A DNA stretch of 64,000 bases from JANPCX01 sp031431125 (GTDB lineage: Bacteria; Pseudomonadota; Gammaproteobacteria; Burkholderiales; Burkholderiaceae_C), in NCBI GenBank assembly GCA_031431125.1, contig JANPCX010000015.1, positions 1 through 64,000 of the forward strand, written 5' to 3'. The notes under the pieces are model-generated. The model made no database searches and was not told where the DNA came from. It saw only the letters and a list, made by a program, of their open reading frames with translations. Of the stretch, positions 26,928 through 35,160 are shown piece after piece; within the stretch, counting starts at the first letter, position 1; each line of letters begins with the position of its first letter. A program made the position numbers and the translations under genes.

Positions 26928-28751
26928 GGCGGCGACGGTTTGGGTTTCGTCAAACTGCAAGGCCGCCAAACGCGCATACAGCCCGCCGCGAACCAACAGC
27001 TCTGAATGGGTGCCCACGTCAACAATTTGGCCCGCTTCCAGCACCACAATCTTGTCCGCGTTTTGCACCGTGGCCAAACGGTGAGCGATCACCAGTGTGG
27101 TGCGGTGGCGCATGGCCTGTTCCAACGCCGCTTGAACCATGCGTTCGCTTTCCGCATCGAGTGCACTGGTGGCTTCATCAAGCAATAGCAAGGGTGGGTT
27201 CTTCAAAATCGCCCGGGCAATGCTGATGCGCTGGCGTTGCCCGCCACTCAGGCGCACACCACGTTCACCCAAGAAAGTTTGGTAACCCTCGGGCAAGTCG
27301 GTGATGAAGTCGTGCGCAAAGGCTTTCTTGGCGGCCTCGATGACTTGGTCGTCCGTGGCCAACGGCGAGCCATAGCGAATGTTTTCCAGGGCGTTGTTGG
27401 AGAACACCACGCTGTCTTGCGGAACGATGCCGATGACCTCGCGCAAATCGTTCAATGCCAGGTCTTTGACCGATGCGCCGTTGACCGTGATACGGCCTTG
27501 GCCCGCGTCGTACAGGCGCAGCAGCAGTTGAAACACCGTGGTTTTGCCCGCACCACTGGGGCCAACCAAGGCCACGGTTTGTCCTGGCTCCACGGTGAAA
27601 CTGCAATGGCTCAATGCAGCCGTGGCCGGGCGGGAGGGGTAGTGGAAGGTGACCTGGTCAAACGCCAACCGCGCGCCGCCCTCAAAGGACGGCATGGGCA
27701 CAGGCCGCGAGGGCGATTCAATCGGTGAGCGTGCAGCCAGCAGCTCCATCAAGCGCTCGGTGGCACCGGCCGCACGCAGCAAATCGCCATAGACCTCGGC
27801 CAGCACCGCCACGCTGCCGACGAGGATGATGACGTAAACCACGGTCTGCCCCAAATGACCCGCTGTGATGCGCCCTTGCAGCACGGCTTGCGTGCCTTGA
27901 TACAACCCCCAAAGCAAGGCCCCAAAGGTGGCAGTGATGATGAAGGCCACCAAAAACGAACGCATGCGGGTGCGTTTGATGGCGGTGATGAAGGCATTGC
28001 GGGTCGATTCGTCAAACCGTTTGGCCTCGGTTTGTTCTTGGCGATAACTTTGCACCGTCGGAATGGCATTGAGCACCTCGGCGGCAATGGCACTCGAATC
28101 GGCGACGCGGTCTTGGCTGGCACGGCTGAGTTTGCGCACGCGTTTGCCAAAGAAGATCGATGGCAACACCACCAACACCAAAATGCCCAGCACCTGGGAC
28201 ATCACATAGGGGTTGGTGACAATCAACATGCCCATGGCGCCCACGCCCATCACGGTGTTGCGCAGTCCCATTGACAAACTTGAGCCCACCACGGTTTGCA
28301 CCAAGGTGGTGTCTGTGGTCAGCCGCGACAACACCTCGCCAGTTTGTGTCACTTCAAAAAACTGCGGGCTTTGCCGCAGCACATGGGCATAGACCGAGTT
28401 GCGCAAGTCGGCGGTGATGCGCTCGCCCAGCCAGCTCACCATGTAAAAGCGTGCCGCCGAGAACACGCCGAGCGCCGCTCCAACGGCAAACAAGGCCAGG
28501 AAGTGCTCGCGCAGGGCCAGCACGCGCTGCCCAGGGTCGGCAGCGATCAGGCCTTCGTCGATCAGTGCCTTGAGCGCCAGCGGCATCACCAAGGTGCTGG
28601 CGGCGGCCAGTACCAGAAAGAGCACCGCCAAGGCGATACGACCTCGGTAGGGCCAAACGAACGGAGCGAGGCCCGAGAGGGAGCGGATTTTTTTACCCTT
28701 GGTGTCCAGGGTGATGGGTGGGGTGGGCAATGTCGCAGAAGGGCTGGTCAT
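26916..28751 (-). CDS. MsbA-like ABC exporter
   Basis: The product is 611 aa: six membrane helices (residues ~30-330) fused to one ATPase domain, so it works as a homodimer. ATPase motifs are the Walker A GPSGAGKTT, signature LSGGQRQR, Walker B LLLDEATSALD and the His switch IAHRL. This half-transporter type moves lipids, lipid A cores or drugs outward. The gene stands alone on the minus strand, converging with the lipid cassette, which may be coincidence. Confidence 0.9.
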   Translation of the reverse strand: MTSPSATLPTPPITLDTKGKKIRSLSGLAPFVWPYRGRIALAVLFLVLAAASTLVMPLALKALIDEGLIAADPGQRVLALREHFLALFAVGAALGVFSAARFYMVSWLGERITADLRNSVYAHVLRQSPQFFEVTQTGEVLSRLTTDTTLVQTVVGSSLSMGLRNTVMGVGAMGMLIVTNPYVMSQVLGILVLVVLPSIFFGKRVRKLSRASQDRVADSSAIAAEVLNAIPTVQSYRQEQTEAKRFDESTRNAFITAIKRTRMRSFLVAFIITATFGALLWGLYQGTQAVLQGRITAGHLGQTVVYVIILVGSVAVLAEVYGDLLRAAGATERLMELLAARSPIESPSRPVPMPSFEGGARLAFDQVTFHYPSRPATAALSHCSFTVEPGQTVALVGPSGAGKTTVFQLLLRLYDAGQGRITVNGASVKDLALNDLREVIGIVPQDSVVFSNNALENIRYGSPLATDDQVIEAAKKAFAHDFITDLPEGYQTFLGERGVRLSGGQRQRISIARAILKNPPLLLLDEATSALDAESERMVQAALEQAMRHRTTLVIAHRLATVQNADKIVVLEAGQIVDVGTHSELLVRGGLYARLAALQFDETQTVAASTP

Positions 28752-29137
28752 GCCCAGAGTTTATTCGCCCTCGCTCTACTCACGAGGTTTCACTGACCAG
28801 CTGACTGCGGTGGATTTCGGGGGCGTGCAATGACCGCCGCGGATGCGGCGAGTTAAGGATGCTCTGCACAACTCCTTGCGGACTGTGGCAGCACGGACTC
28901 GGGCGATCTACGGCGTTGTTTTTCTTGCCAATAGCTGGGCTATTGGCTGCAAAAAACGCCTTGTAGCCCATCCCGATCCGTACTACCACAGCCTCGCAAG
29001 AGTTATGCAGAGCATCCTTAACAGTGCGCGCACCGGGTGTCTCGCCCAAGCGATGATTGCCGAATAATTCGCACAAAATATCAAGTGCGTTTGTTGGCCG
29101 GCTTCAACATCGGGTTTTCAACTGAAAGCGCAGTCTT
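28752..29137. other. 386-base intergenic region holding a palindromic element
   Basis: Bases between the exporter and SnoaL-like genes. Bases 28852-29022 are a long palindrome listed separately. The flanks (28752-28851 and 29023-29137) hold a GC-rich stretch and an A/T-rich leader for the plus-strand SnoaL-like gene, with no other gene or clear terminator seen. Confidence 0.55.
28852..29022. repeat. 171-bp imperfect inverted repeat (MITE-like)
   Basis: Two 84-base arms surround a TGG loop at 28936-28938. The outer 17 bases (GTTAAGGATGCTCTGCA and its complement) match perfectly and so do the innermost 9 (GCCAATAGC/GCTATTGGC). Overall the arms agree at roughly three quarters by eye, with small shifts. 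Because of this, short ORFs on the two strands have similar peptides (both containing ...ALHNS and MQSILNS/VQSILNS), which are not taken as genes. No clear target-site duplication is seen. Confidence 0.75.
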
Positions 29138-29512
29138 ATGAGCACGACGACAGCCCCTTGCACCGCCCACCTCGAAATCTGGGAGATTTATGTCGCGTCA
29201 TGGCGGGCCACTTCGCCGACGGAGCGTCATGCTCTGTTCGCCAAAAGCCTGACCCCAGATTGTGAGTACCGCGACCCGTTGGCGGTGACCAAAGGCTGGG
29301 AAGCACTGGAGGCGTACATGAACCAGTTCCACCAGCAGGTACCGGGTGGACATTTTTTGACGACGAAATTCTCCAGCCACAACAACCGGAGTCTTGCGAC
29401 CTGGAACATGTGCGATGCAGGTGGCCAGGTGATCGGGGAAGGTGCAAGTTACGGTCAATACAACGCCGACGGTCAACTGGTTGCCATGACCGGCTTTTTT
29501 GAAACCCCTTGA
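29138..29512 (+). CDS. SnoaL/NTF2-like protein
   Basis: The product is 124 aa: an N-terminal helix pair, then the conical beta-sheet pattern of the SnoaL/NTF2 fold (LFAKSLTPDCEYRDPL, KGWEALEAYM, HFLTTKF). The Asp/Arg in CEYRDP are typical of the family. No partner or ligand can be named. It starts 115 bases after the palindrome and ends 18 bases before the regulator gene, so the two are probably cotranscribed. Confidence 0.75.
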   Translation: MSTTTAPCTAHLEIWEIYVASWRATSPTERHALFAKSLTPDCEYRDPLAVTKGWEALEAYMNQFHQQVPGGHFLTTKFSSHNNRSLATWNMCDAGGQVIGEGASYGQYNADGQLVAMTGFFETP

Positions 29513-29530
29513 ACCGGAACAGGCGGTGTG

Positions 29531-30430
29531 ATGCCCTATCTTGAGCGGGTCCAGCGTGGCATCGATTTTGTCGAAGCCCACCTCGAAGTTGACTTTTGTT
29601 TGGGTGACGTTGCCAAAGCGGCTGGCATGAGCTGCTGGCACTTTCAACGTATCTTCAAGGCGCTGACCCATGAAACGCTGAAAACCTACATCCGTTCACG
29701 GCGGTTTTCCCACGCACTCGGTTTGCTCAAAGACACAGACCTGTCGTTGCTCGACATTGCTTTGGCATCGGGATTTGAAACCCACGAGAGCTTTACCCGT
29801 GCTTTCAAAGCTTGTTTTCGCATCACGCCGAATCAATACCGCAAGGCGGGCCATGCCTTGCAATTCGTCAAGAAAGTGCAGTTCGATGCCAACTATCTGA
29901 ACCATGTGCGCCACCGGGTGTCGCTGGAGCCAGTGATCGAGGAAAGACCCGCGATGTGTCTGGTGGGTTTGCAGACGATTATTTTTGGCGTGGATTCAGC
30001 CAAGAACAACGTGTCGAAAAAGTTGCCTCCACTGTGGTCGGCATTCTTGTCACGCTTGCATGAAGTGAAGCACGCGGTGCAGGGGTGTTGTTATGGCGTG
30101 GTGAGTCCTGTGGCGGACGGATCTGGGCGACTGCAGTATCTGGCCGGGATCGCGGTTCATCCTGAGTGTGTGCCGCCCGCTGGCATGACCGTGATGCAAC
30201 TGCCCACCGCACGCCAGGCTAAATTCACCCACCGGGGCGCGGTGCAGCAACTGGACCATACGGTGAATTTCATCTACGGCAACTGGTTGTTGACGTCGGG
30301 CCACACACTGCGCGAGCAGTGGGATTTGGAAATCTACGGCCCAGGGTATGGCGACGGAGGGGCTGATTCGGTGATGCATTACGCCGTCACCTTGGATTCA
30401 GGGACAGCGATCGGGTCAACAAGAGGATGA
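29531..30430 (+). CDS. AraC-type regulator with GyrI-like effector domain
   Basis: The product is 299 aa from the ATG at 29531 (a GTG lies immediately before it). Two AraC-type helix-turn-helix motifs occupy residues ~5-105 (DVAKAAGMSCWHFQRIFK and LLDIALASGFETHESFTRAFK). The C-terminal ~150 residues resemble the GyrI/Rob small-molecule sensor fold, which binds amphiphilic or cationic drugs in relatives. It may control the SnoaL-like gene or the DMT permease operon nearby. The following 171 bases hold no gene. Confidence 0.85.
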   Translation: MPYLERVQRGIDFVEAHLEVDFCLGDVAKAAGMSCWHFQRIFKALTHETLKTYIRSRRFSHALGLLKDTDLSLLDIALASGFETHESFTRAFKACFRITPNQYRKAGHALQFVKKVQFDANYLNHVRHRVSLEPVIEERPAMCLVGLQTIIFGVDSAKNNVSKKLPPLWSAFLSRLHEVKHAVQGCCYGVVSPVADGSGRLQYLAGIAVHPECVPPAGMTVMQLPTARQAKFTHRGAVQQLDHTVNFIYGNWLLTSGHTLREQWDLEIYGPGYGDGGADSVMHYAVTLDSGTAIGSTRG

Positions 30431-30601
30431 GACCGAAGGGTTCGATCCGGTACAGCGCCGCCAAGGCGAAGACTCCTAGGGTCAAACAAAACCATCAGAA
30501 GCGGCCAACACGGGCTCCTTTCCCGTACTGCCTGGTTTGTTAGGCGTGATGGGCAAGGTGTTTGAAGGGGCGATTACACCCTCAGTTGATTCGCCCTGTG
30601 T

Positions 30602-31495
30602 TTATTCGCGCTGTTTCACTGGCCAGCGCAACCAACCCGTCGCCAGTGCCGTGCCCGCCACGATCACCAGACATCCCAGCACCATGGCTGAGGTGATTTT
30701 TTCGCTCAAGAAGAGCCATCCCCACAACACACCGAACACCGGGATCAAGAAAGTCACCGTGATGGCGTTGGCCGGCCCAATGCGCGAAATCAAACGAAAG
30801 TACATCACATAGGCCACGCCTGTGCACAGTACCGCCAAGAGGCCCACGGCGGCCCACGCGGTGGCCGAGGGAAGGGTGTTCGGCCAGAACCACCAGGCCG
30901 GCACTGCCAGAAACAGCGCTGAAGACAATTGACTGCCCGTGGCCGAAGCCAGCGGCGGCACCCCCGTGAGGTAGCGTTTGGTGAAGCTGGCCGACCAGCC
31001 ATAGAGCAAGGTCGCCGCTAAACAAGCGATCACCGCCAAGCCGGTTTGGGTGATGGGCGCACCGGGTTTGAAACCGGATTTGTCCCAAGCCAGCCACAGC
31101 ACGCCCGCAAAACCGATGCCCAGCCCCAGCACACGGCCCGGGCCAGGCCTGTCCTTGAGCCAAAGCCAAGCCACCACGGCGCCAAACAGCGGCACAGCTG
31201 CGTTGAAGATGGACGACAAGCCCGCCGTGATGGCCAAGGCTGCATAGGCGAACAGCACGAAGGGGATGGCACTGTTGGTCAGACCGACCAAGAAGATGGG
31301 CTTCCAGTGCTGGCGCAAGGCGCCCACTTGCCCTTGCTGGGCCAGCAGGGGCAACAAAATCAAGGCGCCACCCGTCACACGAACAGCGGCCAAGGCCACG
31401 GCACCAAACTCCGGTGCACCGACACGCATGAATAAAAACGAGGCCCCCCAAATCGCGGCCAAGAGGGTGAGTTCGATCCAGTCTTTGGTTTTCAT
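30602..31495 (-). CDS. DMT-superfamily (EamA) permease
   Basis: The product is 297 aa from the ATG at 31495 with about ten membrane helices in two EamA halves. The longer frame to 31735 lies inside the ogt gene and is rejected. Its start overlaps the ogt stop (TGATG), so translation is probably coupled. An exporter expressed with alkyl-DNA repair could remove a toxic metabolite, but no substrate is evident. Confidence 0.88.
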   Translation of the reverse strand: MKTKDWIELTLLAAIWGASFLFMRVGAPEFGAVALAAVRVTGGALILLPLLAQQGQVGALRQHWKPIFLVGLTNSAIPFVLFAYAALAITAGLSSIFNAAVPLFGAVVAWLWLKDRPGPGRVLGLGIGFAGVLWLAWDKSGFKPGAPITQTGLAVIACLAATLLYGWSASFTKRYLTGVPPLASATGSQLSSALFLAVPAWWFWPNTLPSATAWAAVGLLAVLCTGVAYVMYFRLISRIGPANAITVTFLIPVFGVLWGWLFLSEKITSAMVLGCLVIVAGTALATGWLRWPVKQRE

Positions 31496-32013
31496 CAACG
31501 GCTTTGTTGGGCGAGTTCTAGGCTGAGCAGGGCTTGTTTGCGTGGCAGGCCACCGGCATACCCGGTGAGGCTGCCATTGCGCCCCACCACGCGGTGGCAA
31601 GGAACAATGATGGACAAGGGATTTTTCCCAATGGCCGCACCCACAGCGCGCACGGCTAGATCTGCGTTGATTGTGCGGGCAATGTCGCCATAGGCGCAGG
31701 TGTGACCTCGTGCAATGCCGCGCAGGGCCAGCCACACCGCCTGTTGAAAAGCCGTGCCTTGCGGGTCGAGCACTACGGTGAAGTCGGCTGTGCCCCCGTC
31801 AAAGTAATCCAGCAGTTCCGATGCCGCCTGTTGCAGCACAGGGTCTGTTGGTTTCGTCGGTGCCTGCAAGGGACCGGGGTGGTGGCTTTGGCCTTCAAAC
31901 CACACGCCGCACAGGCCGTGTTGAGAGCGTGCCAACAGCATGGGCCCCAAGGGGGTTGTGATGGTGTGCTGCGCAACGCAGGCAGCGTGCACCGCTTGAA
32001 GAGTGGAGGGCAT
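31495..32013 (-). CDS. ogt: Methylated-DNA-protein cysteine methyltransferase
   Basis: The product is 172 aa. It removes O6-alkyl groups from guanine by transfer to its own Cys. The acceptor is in PCHRVVGRNG, with the Arg-finger helix and the GYAGGLPRKQALLSLE ending typical of the family. The N-terminal ~80 residues are the less conserved domain. The gene follows the Ada-AlkA fusion by 18 bases and couples to the DMT gene by TGATG. Confidence 0.95.
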   Translation of the reverse strand: MPSTLQAVHAACVAQHTITTPLGPMLLARSQHGLCGVWFEGQSHHPGPLQAPTKPTDPVLQQAASELLDYFDGGTADFTVVLDPQGTAFQQAVWLALRGIARGHTCAYGDIARTINADLAVRAVGAAIGKNPLSIIVPCHRVVGRNGSLTGYAGGLPRKQALLSLELAQQSR

Positions 32014-32031
32014 GGTTTTCTCCTGATCGAG

Positions 32032-33561
32032 TCATTTCGCCAAACTGTTCCAAAGCCGCAGCGCCGCATAAGAGCGCCAAGGCTTCCAAACTTGGGCACG
32101 CAGTTCGGTGTCACGGGGTGTGGTGGTGTTGAACAACTGCTGCATGGCTTTACGCAGCGCCACGTCACCGGGCAAGCTGGCGTCGGGCCAGCTCAGTGCG
32201 CGCATGGCGATGTATTGCGCTGTCCAAGGGCCAATGCCGGGCAACTCGCAAAGCGTGGTGAGCAACTGCTCGATGGGCTGTTGCCCGAACAAGGTGGCTT
32301 GCAAGGCCAACTCCAATGACGGCCAGTTTTGCGCCAATGCGATCAAGGTTCGGGCGCGGGCGCCGGTCAGTCCCATGGCGGTGAGTTCATCCGGCGTTCG
32401 AGCTGCCAGCGCCGCCGGTTCGAAAAAGCCCAGTCTGACCTCGGGCCAAGGGCTGTCCAAGGGTGACCCCCAACGTTCAACCAAACGGGTGGCCAAGGTA
32501 CGTGCGGCCGCCACCGACACCTGCTGGCCGAGTACCGCTCGTACCGCCAGTTCAAACCCATCCAGACTTCCAGGCAGGCGCTGCCCAGCTTCACCCGGCA
32601 GGTCGTGAAGCGCGGCGTCGATCGTGTCTGGCGACGCGTCCAGGTCCAGCCAGCGGCGCACCAAACCCACGAGGGCTGCGGTGTGGTGGACCCAATGCGA
32701 AGAAAACTCCAAATGGACTTGTGAACGATCGGGGTCAAAAACCACTTCAAGCCAACCCGGTTTGGGCGCCTCGGCAAGCGGCGTTGCTTCCAAACCAGCG
32801 AACAAAACGCGACCCGGCAAGCTGCGCCGAATGCAAAGCGCGCCGCTGGCGTTTGTGTCGACAAACTCGACGCCGTGGATGGCGCGTTGCGCCAGAAAAC
32901 GTCCCAGGCCCTGCACGTCGTAAGGTGCGCGGTAGCCCAAACGCAGCTTGAACGTCGCGCTGGTCAGCGATGACGCTTCGCTGCCTTGCTGGCGCAAACG
33001 ACTCGGGCTCAAACGGTAGTTGTCTGCGAATGCCGCGTTGAAACGCCGCACGCTGCCGAAACCGCTGGCCAGCGCCACTTGGGTGACGGGCAAGGTCGAG
33101 TCGGTCAACAGCGCTTTGGCCAGGAGCAAACGCCGGGTTTGCAAATACTGCAGTGGCGTCACACCCCACAGCGCAAAGAAGATGCGGCGCAAGTGCCGGT
33201 CACTCACACCCAGCCTGGCCGCGAGGGCACCGAGCTTGGCGCTTTGAGGTTCAGACAACTGGGCGTCGAGCAAAACAGCGGCTTGTTCTGCCAGCGTACG
33301 CGACGCGTCCATCACACTCCAACGAGAGCCGAGCAGGCTGGGTGCTATTTCGGGCCGGCACTTCAAACAAGGGCGGAACAAAGCGGCTTCGGCCAGCGCC
33401 GCAGAGCTGAAGAAACGGCAGTTCACACGTTTCGGCGTGCGCACGCGGCAGATGGGGCGGCAATACACGCCGGTGGAGGTCACGCCCACAAACACCTTGC
33501 CATCAAAACGTGCGTCTTTGGCCACGAAGGCGAGGTAGCTGGCGTCGGGGTCGAGGTTCAT
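32032..33561 (-). CDS. alkA: Ada-AlkA fusion: regulator and 3-methyladenine glycosylase
   Basis: The product is 509 aa from the ATG at 33561. Domains in order: an Ada-type zinc domain with Cys34, Cys38, Cys65 and Cys68 (same spacing as E. coli Ada, where the first Cys accepts phosphotriester methyl groups); an AraC helix-turn-helix pair (about 100-195); AlkA N-terminal domain; and a helix-hairpin-helix glycosylase with LCELPGIGPWTAQY and the catalytic Asp in LPGDVALRK. It thus combines damage sensing with base excision. It heads the repair operon alkA-ogt-DMT. Confidence 0.93.
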   Translation of the reverse strand: MNLDPDASYLAFVAKDARFDGKVFVGVTSTGVYCRPICRVRTPKRVNCRFFSSAALAEAALFRPCLKCRPEIAPSLLGSRWSVMDASRTLAEQAAVLLDAQLSEPQSAKLGALAARLGVSDRHLRRIFFALWGVTPLQYLQTRRLLLAKALLTDSTLPVTQVALASGFGSVRRFNAAFADNYRLSPSRLRQQGSEASSLTSATFKLRLGYRAPYDVQGLGRFLAQRAIHGVEFVDTNASGALCIRRSLPGRVLFAGLEATPLAEAPKPGWLEVVFDPDRSQVHLEFSSHWVHHTAALVGLVRRWLDLDASPDTIDAALHDLPGEAGQRLPGSLDGFELAVRAVLGQQVSVAAARTLATRLVERWGSPLDSPWPEVRLGFFEPAALAARTPDELTAMGLTGARARTLIALAQNWPSLELALQATLFGQQPIEQLLTTLCELPGIGPWTAQYIAMRALSWPDASLPGDVALRKAMQQLFNTTTPRDTELRAQVWKPWRSYAALRLWNSLAK

Positions 33562-33714
33562 GGCACCGATTATCGGCACGCGTGATGTTGGTGCTGGCCG
33601 TTTTCGGACATGTCGATGACGGCCTACCTACCAGCGGCGCCGCTCAACTCATCCCCATGCAAAACGCAGGTCGCTCGCTGTCTTTTTTTTGTTCAGGGTT
33701 TGGAGGCAAATCCC

Positions 33715-35160
33715 TCAAGCGCCGATCAACCAGTACGCATTGCCATCGGGTGTCGTCGCTGGGCGCAAGCCAAAGCGCTGCGCGGGAGCTGTGCCATGGC
33801 GGATCAGAGCGTGCATATCGCTGATCACGTCTTTTGCCTCGGCGACATAGCCGTGGCCAAGCAATGAGACATCCGCATTGGTCGCATTCACCGTGTCGAT
33901 GCCCGGTGCGGTGGTCACGGGGGGCATCAAGCCCACACGAGGGAAGTCGTGCAGACTTCGCGACAGCGCCACGGCAGCGTCATGTGTTGAAACGTAGAGC
34001 GTGGTTCTCTCCGACACTTGCCGGTAGGCCGGGCACAGCTCCTGGAACTTTCGCGAGTTGACGTCAGCCGCCGCCAGAATGACTTGCCCAAAGCGCACAC
34101 CGCTGCGGTGCTCGGCCTGTTGTGTGATCTGGTGCACCGCACGCAGCAAGGCGCGATTTCCCATGCTGTGTGCAATCACATGAACCCGCCGCGCCCCGCT
34201 GCGCTGTGCCATGTCGCAAAGGAAGTCGGCGATGGGGGTTTCGTCCAGTTGAACCGCGTCTTCGTCCGCCAAGTACATCTTCGTTTCACCCCGCGACGCC
34301 CAGCTGTAGAACGCCATTGCGCCTTTGATTTGTAAGTCGAAGCCGATTTGTGCAGCGCGAAGTGCTGCTTCCTGAAATTCAACATTGAATCCATGGATGA
34401 AAACTACCGCGTCTTGGTCATCCACCGTGTTTTGTTTTATTTGATCCTGCAAACGCGCCCACCAAGCGATTTCGTCAAGGGGATCAATGGACAAGAGCCG
34501 CAGGCGGTCATCTTTCCCCGTTACGAGGCGCTTCCACCAACCCGACCCCACCGATCCGACCTTGTGCGACTTCGGGACAAAAACCCGACAACTGCCGTGG
34601 TGGATACGGCTATCGCGCTCCGTGCCAAAACCTCGGCTGGGGCTGTTGGCGTCGATTGGTTTTCGGCTGGTGGCATACCAGACGCGGTACTGCGCATCGG
34701 CCTGCGCGCCCTCCTGCTGAAGCCCCGCATACTTCACCAACTGCCGTGTCAGTGTGCGCAGCAACCCAGTGTGCGGGTCGGGGCTTGATGCAGCCGCCTC
34801 GACCCCAGCGAAGGGTGCATTCGACCACTGGGTCTGCAGTACGGCCAGCAAGTCGGCGCCATCAAGTGGCTCTGCCCTGCGAGAGAAGGCAGCTCGTGGT
34901 GAAGAAAGCAGCGTTTCGACAGAGGGCTGAAACCGAGCATCCTTGCCGAGCAGCCACAGGGCCGAGCGCGCCACATCGCCCTCGCTCAGCGGGTCGCCGT
35001 CCTCGGCGGTCAGCGAGATTGCATCGGCCATCCATCGGGTTTGTTGTTGTATGACTTCGAGTGTGGGCGAGCTTGTTTTTACGGCGCTCATCAATCGACG
35101 CAGCAGGGCGATCGCGTCGGAGTCTGAAAGTGCCTGAGTTTGACTGTGCAGATTCGTCAC
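33715..35160 (-). CDS. DUF900-like alpha/beta hydrolase coupled to CHAT/STAND gene
   Basis: The product is 481 aa. Residues ~1-150 are an unrecognised, mostly helical domain. An alpha/beta hydrolase follows from about 250: VVFIHGFNV is the oxyanion strand, and the nucleophile elbow is IAHSMGN with Ser332. Asp and His later in the chain (LAAADVN, LLGHGYVAEAKD) fit a triad. DUF900-type hydrolases are esterase/lipase-like. GTG overlaps the stop of the CHAT gene (GTGA), so the two are translated as one unit. The N-terminal domain may be an adaptor for the STAND partner; this is inference. Loss of the CHAT N-terminus does not alter this ORF. Confidence 0.85.
   Translation of the reverse strand: MTNLHSQTQALSDSDAIALLRRLMSAVKTSSPTLEVIQQQTRWMADAISLTAEDGDPLSEGDVARSALWLLGKDARFQPSVETLLSSPRAAFSRRAEPLDGADLLAVLQTQWSNAPFAGVEAAASSPDPHTGLLRTLTRQLVKYAGLQQEGAQADAQYRVWYATSRKPIDANSPSRGFGTERDSRIHHGSCRVFVPKSHKVGSVGSGWWKRLVTGKDDRLRLLSIDPLDEIAWWARLQDQIKQNTVDDQDAVVFIHGFNVEFQEAALRAAQIGFDLQIKGAMAFYSWASRGETKMYLADEDAVQLDETPIADFLCDMAQRSGARRVHVIAHSMGNRALLRAVHQITQQAEHRSGVRFGQVILAAADVNSRKFQELCPAYRQVSERTTLYVSTHDAAVALSRSLHDFPRVGLMPPVTTAPGIDTVNATNADVSLLGHGYVAEAKDVISDMHALIRHGTAPAQRFGLRPATTPDGNAYWLIGA

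Noticed and set aside
28780..29076. Short ORFs on both strands in the palindromic repeat
   Set aside because: Their similarity is explained by the inverted repeat arms; no ribosome sites.
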